Assembly: GCA_030613285.1 (NCBI GenBank)
Contig: JAUWME010000033.1
Coordinates: 1-11,192 of the forward strand
DNA from: Candidatus Zymogenus sp.
Lineage (GTDB): Bacteria > Desulfobacterota > Zymogenia > Zymogenales > Zymogenaceae
Direction: 5' to 3'
DNA length: 11,192 nt
Shown in pieces: positions 1-5,229 of the stretch (position 1 is the stretch's first letter; each line of letters starts with the position of its first letter). The notes under the pieces are model-generated. The model did no database searches, had not been told where the DNA came from, and saw only the letters and a program-made list of their open reading frames with translations. The translations under genes and the position numbers were made by a program.

Positions 1-1056
1 GATACCGATTCCAACAATCCAGGGCGCGTTTCTTTGGGTTGCCACCATCAGGAAGTTGTGGGAAAGTGCAGCCCCCACAAACATTCCCATCACGAAGATT
101 GCGGCATCGCCGTCCCCCTCCCCAGAAAGAAATATCTGGCGACCGGGGCAGCCTCCAGCGAGTGTAAACGACAATCCTGCAAGTACCATCCCGCCGAGGT
201 TGAGAAGCTGGTTGGTGTGTGCCGCGGGCTGTTTAATGATTTCTCCAGCGGCGTCTATCCCGCGAATAAATCCGGGATGGAACTGCCCGTAGATCAGGTT
301 CATCACAAAGGCGGCGACGACAAGGGCGATAACCCCGCTCAAGAGGTGAAAATCCCTCATTAGTACCACGTCCCTGATGGCGCCCATAGTGCAAAACCTT
401 GTCCTCTGGGCGAGAAAGCCGATGATGAGGGCCGCGCCAACCGAAATAGCTACGGGCGCTGCCATGGCGCCGGGGCCCTTTATGCTTCTAAAGAGCGCTG
501 CTCCCTCGCCAAAGTTCGGATAGACAATTGCCAAGATGAGAAGAACTACCATGAAAGCGGGAAAAATCCAGGCAAACTTGGTGTCACCCTGATGCGCCCT
601 TCCGAGGTTGAAGCCCTTTTTGAGAAAAAGGACACCGGCCGTAATTCCGACAGTGAGGCCGACCAATCCAACAATTGCGTTCCAGTCCCCGCCGGAGAGA
701 CGAAGGAGAGCCCGCCACGGGCAACCGAGAAATACCAGCGCTCCGAACATGGCCGTCATGCCCAGGAAGAACCGTATCATCGGTGCCGAGCCGGCACGAT
801 ACCTGAACTCCTTGAAGGCAAGGGCCGCAATGAGGGATCCAAAAACGAAAGCTGGTATTTCAGGACGAAGGTACTGGACAATACCGGCTCTGTGAAGACC
901 CAAGGCGCCCACAATATCCCGCTCAAAACAGGCCATGCAGATGCCCATGTTCCCGGGATTTCCGAGCTTTTGAAGGGTGGCGGCGATGATCCCTATAATA
1001 GCACCGACAGCAATAATACCCCATCTGCTTGCAAAAAAGCTTTTAACTTTTGACAT
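1..1056 (-). CDS. YedE-family selenium-metabolism membrane protein (3' end beyond window)
   Basis: An uninterrupted 352-codon frame runs from the ATG at 1054-1056 (minus strand) to the window edge, with no stop. AAAGGAG lies 7 bases before the ATG. The protein is almost wholly hydrophobic, with many membrane segments and two YeeE/YedE-type halves: GCPWR at residues 111-115 and LAGGCPGR at 299-306, plus RFCTMG at 220-225. The N-terminal part has GNMGICMACFERDI (35-48; C40 and C43) and ALGLHRA with QYLRPE (51-66). That combination is the hallmark, as I recall it, of the YedE subfamily that co-occurs with SelD and YedF in selenium metabolism. The probable role is moving a sulfur or selenium species across the inner membrane; the substrate is unproven. 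Family members are roughly 350-400 residues, so little is missing. There is no in-frame TGA, so it is not a selenoprotein in the visible part. No selD, selA, selB, selC or yedF is visible here. Confidence 0.9.
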   Translation of the reverse strand, partial: MSKVKSFFASRWGIIAVGAIIGIIAATLQKLGNPGNMGICMACFERDIVGALGLHRAGIVQYLRPEIPAFVFGSLIAALAFKEFRYRAGSAPMIRFFLGMTAMFGALVFLGCPWRALLRLSGGDWNAIVGLVGLTVGITAGVLFLKKGFNLGRAHQGDTKFAWIFPAFMVVLLILAIVYPNFGEGAALFRSIKGPGAMAAPVAISVGAALIIGFLAQRTRFCTMGAIRDVVLMRDFHLLSGVIALVVAAFVMNLIYGQFHPGFIRGIDAAGEIIKQPAAHTNQLLNLGGMVLAGLSFTLAGGCPGRQIFLSGEGDGDAAIFVMGMFVGAALSHNFLMVATQRNAPWIVGIGI

Positions 1057-1141
1057 CACAAATCTCCTTTCAACAATAAAATAGTCATTTCTATAACTCA
1101 CAACAAACAAAATCTCTAATGCTTAAAAAGCAATTAAATAG

Positions 1142-1210
1142 TTACCCTGCCAGTCCGTGCAAGTGAGAGCCTGAACTGCAGGAACATGACGCACCATAAA
1201 GCTGAGACAT
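1142..1210 (-). CDS. Possible 22-residue Cys/His-rich mini-ORF upstream of yedE-like gene
   Basis: The minus strand has ATG at 1208-1210 and TAA at 1142-1144, encoding 22 residues that include ASCSCSSGSHLHG: two Cys and two His within 10 residues. It ends 85 bases before the seleno-YedE ATG on the same strand. A clustered CxC...HxH arrangement could bind metal, or could mark a leader peptide. There is no good Shine-Dalgarno (only AGCGGA some 8-13 bases upstream), and I recognise no family. It could well be a chance frame over a structured leader. The longer open frame upstream of it (to 1369) looks random. Confidence 0.2.
   Translation of the reverse strand: MSQLYGASCSCSSGSHLHGLAG
1146..1182 (-). 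promoter_or_regulatory. Strand-specific hairpin in the yedE-like leader
   Basis: Read on the minus strand, CCTGCAGTTC (1182-1173) can pair with GGACTGGCAGG (1156-1146). This gives ten pairs with one bulged G (1151) around a 16-base loop. One pair (1174 with 1155) is U-G in the minus-strand RNA but would be an A-C mismatch in plus-strand RNA, which favours a structure acting in the yedE transcript. It lies 90 bases upstream of the yedE ATG and is not followed by a U-run, so it is not a standard terminator. A regulatory leader element is possible. It matches no riboswitch class that I recognise. Confidence 0.35.
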
Positions 1211-1322
1211 TATTGTCCGCTTAAACTGCTTGACTGCATATTGTGCTTGATTGGCAGTATTCCACAGAAGACGTACCGCAAAATCAAGACGACATTGTCT
1301 GCTTAAAACTACCAGCCAGCTT

Positions 1323-1571
1323 TTATTTAAAAAATATATTGAGAGTCTCCGTAACCGACCACAACCCATCCGGGCTGCTGGCCGGGAGGTGTTCCCCGGT
1401 TACGGCAAGGAGGGTTTGGTGGGCGTAATCATACATCGGGACCACCCGGGCCCCGAAGAATGGCCTCATCTTGATGAGGGCAAGATTTTTCTGATCAATC
1501 GTATCATTCTGTCTCTTCTTTTTTTCCCCGATTGGGGGGAAATTAAAATATAGGTACTTATATACAAACAT
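1323..1571 (-). pseudogene. Possible gene remnant, unrecognised
   Basis: An 82-codon minus-strand open frame crosses the GC-richer patch. Its middle (residues about 26-78) reads like real protein: ordered, mixed composition, including MRPFFGARVVPMYDYAHQ and TGEHLPASSPDG. The N-terminal 25 residues come from A/T-rich DNA and look non-coding. No Shine-Dalgarno precedes the ATG at 1571 or the internal ATG. I do not recognise the family. The simplest reading is the surviving C-terminal fragment of a lost gene; a chance frame is the alternative. Confidence 0.2.
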
Positions 1572-1624
1572 TTAACGGTTTTGTCAAGGTTTTTTTTCAT
1601 TTTATTTTCTCTATACAAATAATC

Positions 1625-1653
1625 TTGACAAATTGCGTCAAACGGATTACGTT
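1625..1653 (+). promoter_or_regulatory. Weak promoter candidate for the phosphoesterase operon, with inverted repeat
   Basis: A perfect -35 box TTGACA (1625-1630) is followed 17 bases later by TACGTT (1648-1653), which matches only three of six -10 positions. The -35 is half of an inverted repeat, TTGAC-7 bases-GTCAA (1625-1641), which could be an operator. The 5' leader to the ATG at 1722 would be about 60 bases. The weak -10 keeps confidence low. Confidence 0.25.
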
Positions 1654-1721
1654 AAGCAAGCCAATGGTATTTTATAAAATCAAACAAATAATTGAATGAA
1701 ATTTAATTAGCAGGAGAAAAA

Positions 1722-2567
1722 ATGAGTAACAAAGAGATAGTTATCGTAAGTGATGTTCACGGAGAATATGAGGCGTTAGCAAAACTCGTTGGCCCAGATG
1801 ATACCCTCTTTATAGCCGGGGATCTTCTGGTTTTTATGGACTTTACTGATTTTTCAAGGGGAATTCTCGCAAAGGCCTTTACCATCGATGAACTAATCGA
1901 GGGGCTAAAGGAGATGGCCGAAGGAAATCTCGACAGGGTAAATGATGCATTCATGCAGATAACCACGCCGGGTGAGGAGCGATACGAGAAGATACTTCCC
2001 CTAATCGAGAGCGAATATGAAAAGCTCTTTAAACTGCTCCCATGCGAAACTTACATTCTCTACGGGAACGATGATTACCCCGATATTTTGAGGGAGAAAC
2101 TTGGGAAGAAGGCCAAGGTCATTGAGGCCGGTGTCGTCAAAACTAACGGGATTGAGATAGCAATGGTTTCCGGGATGCCGGGGGCAAAGCATACACCGCA
2201 GTTTCCGGGAATTGTATCCATGGAGGTTTATGAGGAGATGTTCACAGGGCTTGACCCCGCTGATGTGATCATTACCCACGTACCGCCCAAAGAGGACGGG
2301 AGTGATAGTAAAGATGAGGGGCCTGACCAAATCAAATTGACATACGATACTATTGCCAAGAGAAACGAGCCTTCCAGCGCAGCCATCACAGAATATATCA
2401 AACGGCATAAACCGGCATATTCTTTTTTTGGCCATGTCCACAACCCAAATGTTACAAACGCCAAGATTGCCGGGACGCAGGCTGTCAACATCGGTTTTTT
2501 TAAGGAGAGAAAAACGGCTTTGAGGCTCAATACCGAAACCATGTTTTTTGAGAGAGTAAGCGTATGA
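1722..2567 (+). CDS. Calcineurin-like metallophosphoesterase
   Basis: This 281-residue cytoplasmic protein has no signal peptide. All five motifs of the binuclear metallophosphoesterase fold are present in order: DVH (11-13), GD (33-34), GNDD (115-118), H186 in ITHVPP, and GHVHNP (237-242). The usual GNHD is GNDD here, so the His often used as proton donor is Asp117; such variants occur in the family. The gap between GD and GND (about 80 residues, against roughly 30 in compact relatives) contains a charged, probably helical insertion (about 50-105) that could form a cap or contact surface. The substrate cannot be read from sequence; phosphodiesters or nucleotides are typical. AGGAGA (1712-1717) sits 4 bases before the ATG. 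The stop overlaps the start of the next gene (ATGA), indicating translational coupling with the YmdB-like protein. Confidence 0.88.
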   Translation: MSNKEIVIVSDVHGEYEALAKLVGPDDTLFIAGDLLVFMDFTDFSRGILAKAFTIDELIEGLKEMAEGNLDRVNDAFMQITTPGEERYEKILPLIESEYEKLFKLLPCETYILYGNDDYPDILREKLGKKAKVIEAGVVKTNGIEIAMVSGMPGAKHTPQFPGIVSMEVYEEMFTGLDPADVIITHVPPKEDGSDSKDEGPDQIKLTYDTIAKRNEPSSAAITEYIKRHKPAYSFFGHVHNPNVTNAKIAGTQAVNIGFFKERKTALRLNTETMFFERVSV

Positions 2568-3361
2568 AGGTAATCAGTTTTGGCGTAATTGTCGGCTCGT
2601 CAGGAAGGGAGGGGGTGGCGCACTATTTGGAGAGGCTGAGAGAGTTGGGGGAGACCCCCGACCTTGTCATTGCAAATGCAAACCACGCCGCTGGTGGTGC
2701 GGGGCTGACCGGTGAGAAGGCAGACGAGCTTTTTGAGGCGGGTGTGGATGTACTGACGATGGGTGAGAATGTCTGGGATCAGAAGGATCTCCAGACGGCG
2801 ATAGTCAAAAGGCCTGAGATTTTGAGACCCGAAAACCTCCCTGATGACACCCCCGGTGGCGGTGTGATGGTTTATGAGGTGGGAGAGAAAAATATAAAAG
2901 TTGGGATAATCAATATTTCCGGTCACTCGTTTATGATGAGGATTATCCCTGACAATATTTTTCCGAAGATACATGGGCTGGTAAAAAAAGTCGTTGAAGA
3001 AACGAACATTGTGATTGTTGACTTTTACGCCAAAACCACGGCGGAAAAAAGGGCCATGGCAGCCCACCTTGACGGGATGGTCTCTGTGTTGTCTGGCTCC
3101 GGCACCCTTGTCCAGACGGCGGATGAAAAGGTGAGCAATCTGGGCACGGCATACATCACCGATGTGGGGATGGTGGGAACGGCGAACTCTGTTTTGGGGT
3201 TTAACAAGGAGCGGGAGATATGGAAGTTTCAGACGGCCATGAAGGCATTTTCATCGCCGGCAAAGGGAGCGCCCCTTTTAAATGGTATTATGATAGAGAT
3301 TGATGAGGGGAGCGGGCAGGCGACATCGATTGTGAGGATAAATGAGGTGCTGCATATTTAG
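2564..3361 (+). CDS. YmdB/TIGR00282-family protein with a degenerate active site
   Basis: This 265-residue protein aligns end to end with the YmdB-type cyclic-nucleotide phosphodiesterases. Shared family signatures are the VGSSGR start, GLT (47-49), TMG..WD (65-72), RPEN.P...PG, LVQTADEKV (182-190) and LGTAYITDVGM (193-203). From memory, Bacillus subtilis YmdB binds two metals through D8, E39, N40, N67, H150, H175 and H177. The equivalents here are V8, A39, N40, E68, Y155, G180 and L182, so only N40 survives. The frame is intact and the scaffold conserved, so it reads as a functional pseudoenzyme and not a decaying gene. It starts inside the stop codon of the preceding active-looking phosphoesterase (ATGA overlap), with only a weak GAGAGAG-like Shine-Dalgarno; translation is probably coupled. 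A regulatory or structural partner for that enzyme is the obvious inference. Confidence 0.88.
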   Translation: MKVISFGVIVGSSGREGVAHYLERLRELGETPDLVIANANHAAGGAGLTGEKADELFEAGVDVLTMGENVWDQKDLQTAIVKRPEILRPENLPDDTPGGGVMVYEVGEKNIKVGIINISGHSFMMRIIPDNIFPKIHGLVKKVVEETNIVIVDFYAKTTAEKRAMAAHLDGMVSVLSGSGTLVQTADEKVSNLGTAYITDVGMVGTANSVLGFNKEREIWKFQTAMKAFSSPAKGAPLLNGIMIEIDEGSGQATSIVRINEVLHI

Positions 3362-3384
3362 TCCACGATTGCTATGTAATCATA

Positions 3385-3449
3385 TGTCATTCCCTTGTCA
3401 AGCTGAGAATGACAGCATTCTGGGTTCATTCGTCAAGCAGACAATGACA
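3385..3449. repeat. Two REP-like palindromic repeat units
   Basis: Unit one has TGTCATTC (3385-3392) facing GAATGACA (3407-3414) across 14 bases. Unit two has TCATT (3426-3430) facing AATGA (3443-3447). Both contain GTCAAGC in the loop. Similar pieces recur at 5037-5060, 5131-5175 and 5191-5208, so this is a dispersed intergenic repeat family. The stem-loops sit directly after the phosphoesterase operon and may act as RNA 3'-end structures; there is no T-run. Confidence 0.6.
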
Positions 3450-3504
3450 ACATAGAGTGGGAATTTGTTAGCAGTAAGATACCTTTATCATAGGGGATGT
3501 AAAA

Positions 3505-4065
3505 ATGAAAAGTTTTAGGTTAACCGTGCTTTTGTTTGTGGCATGTGCGTTTGCGTTGGCGGGCATTGCCCACGCTCAGGTGTCCAGAGAAGTAGAGGCT
3601 ATCACATTTAGCAATGGCACATCAAACTTTTACAATAAAGTCTATTCAATTAAAAAGCCGTGTTTGGTGTTTTTTTGGGATTCAAACTACTTTGCTGGAA
3701 AAGAAGGCCAAGAAAACGAATGGAAAATTTTCCGGGAATTGGCTAAAAAATATTCTAATAGTGGAATAATGTTTTTTAGTTATGACCAAGCTAAAGAAAG
3801 AGACTATAAACCAAGAGAAGGTCACATAGGTTTTCATGGAAAAGACGTAGCAAGAGAAAATATAAACAGGATTCCCTCTGTCGCCATGTATAAAGGTGGG
3901 AGACAGATCGATATCAGGAGAGGGGGTGCAGCGACTGGGTTTATGGAGGCAAATTGGAAGAATTGTGATTTATGGATTAGATTTAATTTGACAGATGAGT
4001 TTGCTGATGAACCAAATACTCTGAAATATAGAAACACATTTGATATAAGAAAAGTCCCCAGATAA
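3505..4065 (+). CDS. Exported thioredoxin-fold protein without CxxC
   Basis: This 186-residue protein begins with a clear signal peptide (hydrophobic 7-21, AHA at 22-24, cleavage probably before Q25), so the mature form is periplasmic. The rest has the layout of a thioredoxin fold: strand PCLVFFWDS (52-60), a helix to about 83, strand GIMFFSYDQ (87-95), then RIPSVAMYKGGR (122-133) with the expected cis-proline P124, and a final strand and helix. Where thioredoxins have WCxxC, this protein has WDSNYF, so there is no redox motif. The two remaining mature Cys, C53 and C154, lie outside that position. It is unlikely to be a thiol oxidoreductase of the usual kind; a binding or chaperone role is inference. 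AGGGGA (3492-3497) precedes the ATG by 7 bases. Its DNA is visibly more A/T-rich than its neighbours, which may mean separate ancestry. Exact family not recognised. Confidence 0.6.
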   Translation: MKSFRLTVLLFVACAFALAGIAHAQVSREVEAITFSNGTSNFYNKVYSIKKPCLVFFWDSNYFAGKEGQENEWKIFRELAKKYSNSGIMFFSYDQAKERDYKPREGHIGFHGKDVARENINRIPSVAMYKGGRQIDIRRGGAATGFMEANWKNCDLWIRFNLTDEFADEPNTLKYRNTFDIRKVPR

Positions 4066-4150
4066 ACCACGGCTGGCACAACGAAGATACAAAATGGCGG
4101 GCAGGTGGGGGCTTGGGCGGGTTTCCCTACACCTGTCATTGCCCCTTTAA

Positions 4151-4198
4151 TGTCATTGCGAGGAGGATATTAAATAGTAAGGCGACGAAGCAATCTCA
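4151..4198. repeat. Dispersed intergenic repeat (GTCATTGCGAGGAG / GAAGCAATCTC type)
   Basis: TGTCATTGCGAGGAG at 4151-4165 and GCGACGAAGCAATCTC at 4183-4198 are the two ends of a repeat unit seen between genes in many deltaproteobacterial and related genomes. The ends pair only imperfectly. A further fragment, AGATTGCCACG, occurs in inverse sense near 5093-5103. It lies in the gap between the thioredoxin-fold gene and the methyltransferase-like gene. Confidence 0.55.
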
Positions 4199-4277
4199 AT
4201 ATGCTTTTTCTTGAATAACAAAATAGAAATGGAATGGGAAAATTAGATGTTTATCAGAAAAACTTTTTAGCAATACC

Positions 4278-4282
4278 GGAGG
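4278..4282 (+). promoter_or_regulatory. Shine-Dalgarno GGAGG deciding the start at 4291
   Basis: GGAGG ends 8 bases before the ATG at 4291. The upstream in-frame ATG at 4234 has no comparable site. This favours 4291 as the true start of the methyltransferase-like protein. Confidence 0.7.
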
Positions 4283-4290
4283 CGCCACAA

Positions 4291-4884
4291 ATGGACTTTT
4301 TTGATTATTTTCAGGCTGTTTTCCTTTTACTCTTCTACTTTATTCTTATTGGAAGGACGGTTCAGTTAATCCTCGCTGGAAAAAATCCCATTGTCCTTGG
4401 TGCCGGGAAGAAGGGATTCAGGGCCGTTTTTGAGATGTCTTTACTCTTTGGGCTTTCCCTCTGGACATTTGAGGTGGGGGCAAATTCCCTTGGATTAGAT
4501 TTCCATTTTTTCAGTGATTCGTACCTATTTTCGATAGTCTCTTTGAGGGTTGTCGGCGTGGTGATAGAAATCATCGGCATGGCAATATTTGCATCTGCCA
4601 TCTTTTCATTTGGCAGTTCGTGGAGGGTGGGAATAGACATGAAGTCCCCCGGAGAGCTCGTAACCGGTGGGGTCTTTTCCATTTCGAGAAACCCCATTTT
4701 TCTCTTTCTCGACATCTTTTTTTGGGGGACGTTTCTGGTTTACCCCACCCTGTTTTTCGGGATTTCAGCTGTAGTTGTTGTTCTTGGCAACCATTTTCAA
4801 ATTTTGCAGGAGGAGAGGTTTTTGGAGAGGGAATACGGCGATACATATCTCCATTACAAAAAGAGGGTGAGGCGCTACTTATAG
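4291..4884 (+). CDS. Isoprenylcysteine carboxyl methyltransferase (ICMT)-family integral membrane protein
   Basis: I start this at ATG 4291 (197 residues), because GGAGG lies 8 bases upstream. The ATG at 4234 would add 19 residues but has no Shine-Dalgarno. There are four or five membrane segments (about 5-25, 50-68, 82-105 and a long one at 138-165). The C-terminal half has the ICMT/phospholipid N-methyltransferase pattern: GELVTGGVFSISRNP (121-135), in place of the usual SGPYRYVRHP, and QEERFLEREYGDTYLHYKKR (173-192), in place of EERxLxxxFGxxYxxY. These residues bind S-adenosylmethionine in the family. Bacteria carry many such proteins with unknown acceptors (lipids or small molecules), so the substrate is open. 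It is the last plus-strand gene and faces the minus-strand block. Confidence 0.8.
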   Translation: MDFFDYFQAVFLLLFYFILIGRTVQLILAGKNPIVLGAGKKGFRAVFEMSLLFGLSLWTFEVGANSLGLDFHFFSDSYLFSIVSLRVVGVVIEIIGMAIFASAIFSFGSSWRVGIDMKSPGELVTGGVFSISRNPIFLFLDIFFWGTFLVYPTLFFGISAVVVVLGNHFQILQEERFLEREYGDTYLHYKKRVRRYL

Positions 4885-4961
4885 GGGTTAGTCAAAAACC
4901 TTTAAGGTTCTTCCGGATTTTGAGTGCCTAAATAGTATTAAACATTTTTCCAAGCACCCAA

Positions 4962-4985
4962 AACAAGGGGCTTAAGCCCCTTGTT
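4962..4985. terminator. Perfect 24-bp palindrome, possible bidirectional terminator
   Basis: AACAAGGGGCTT is followed immediately by its exact reverse complement, with no spacer. It sits 78 bases after the plus-strand ICMT-like gene and about 245 bases beyond the minus-strand glycerophosphodiesterase stop. In minus-strand RNA it is followed by UUGGGUGC, in plus-strand RNA by AUAAAG, so neither side has a strong U-run. It may be a 3'-end structure, a protein-binding palindrome or a repeat unit. Confidence 0.4.
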
Positions 4986-5033
4986 ATAAAGTGAAGCAAT
5001 CGAGTGGTGTTTCCCGGAAAATGAATATCAAGC

Positions 5034-5060
5034 TGGATCCCCAATCAAGTTGGGGATGAC
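5034..5060. repeat. REP-like hairpin repeat
   Basis: ATCCCCAA (5037-5044) and TTGGGGAT (5050-5057) form a perfect 8-bp stem around TCAAG, followed by GACAGAATA. This matches the CTGGATCCC...GGGATGACA class of dispersed intergenic repeats and shares the TCAAG loop and GATGACAG end with the units at 3385-3449. Confidence 0.6.
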
Positions 5061-5229
5061 AGAATAACAAAAAACTTGGTTGCTTTAACAACAAGATTGC
5101 CACGTTATTAGCCCACCCTTTGGGTGTGCAAATTCCTCGGAATGACAGTAGTATCGGAAAGTTGAGAATGACAGAATAGAAGAATTAATTTGTCAAGCAG
5201 GCAACCACAGTATTACTGTTTAAATGTTG

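Larger units (their letters stand above)
1057..1721. other. Divergent intergenic region between yedE-like gene and metallophosphoesterase operon
   Basis: These 665 bases separate two divergent genes and hold no convincing full gene. From left to right I see the yedE Shine-Dalgarno, an A/T-rich leader, a hairpin and mini-ORF (1142-1210), and two diverged copies of a CATTGTCTGCTTAA-like element (about 1207-1224 and 1293-1310). Next comes a GC-richer patch (about 1345-1490) inside a minus-strand open frame and containing the inverted pair GTAACCG (1351-1357) / CGGTTAC (1397-1403). The rest is very A/T-rich up to the start of the phosphoesterase gene, with the inverted pair TTGAC (1625-1629) / GTCAA (1637-1641). 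The abrupt composition change suggests a decayed gene or inserted fragment in the middle. Confidence 0.6.
4885..5229. other. Convergent, repeat-rich intergenic region
   Basis: These 345 bases lie between the converging ends of the ICMT-like and glycerophosphodiesterase genes and contain no credible ORF. They hold a perfect 24-bp palindrome (4962-4985), a hairpin repeat (5037-5057), a short hairpin CACCC-TTT-GGGTG (5114-5126), and several fragments of the GGAATGACAG repeat (5139-5147, 5166-5175) and GTCAAGCAGGCAA (5192-5204). Confidence 0.7.

Noticed and set aside
34..1053. Several plus-strand open frames (34-363, 56-292, 592-1053, 608-895)
   Set aside because: They are antisense to the minus-strand seleno-YedE, which has strong family motifs and a good Shine-Dalgarno. 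Their translations are low-complexity and resemble no protein.
1142..1210. Bacterial SECIS element or selenocysteine codon near the leader hairpin
   Set aside because: No in-frame TGA lies at the required short distance upstream of the hairpin, and the visible seleno-YedE frame has no TGA.
1523..1542. Hairpin TTTCCCC / GGGGAAA as a rho-independent terminator
   Set aside because: The T-run precedes the hairpin on the plus strand, and the minus strand is followed by A residues, so no strand has stem then U-run.
2001..3207. Minus-strand open frames across the phosphoesterase pair (2001-2441, 2228-2542, 2600-3067, 3025-3207)
   Set aside because: All are shadows of the two plus-strand genes with family-level motifs; none has a Shine-Dalgarno or recognisable domain.
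3385..5208. CRISPR array
   Set aside because: The repeats are short, imperfect, palindromic and irregularly spaced across gene gaps, with no uniform spacers and no cas genes.
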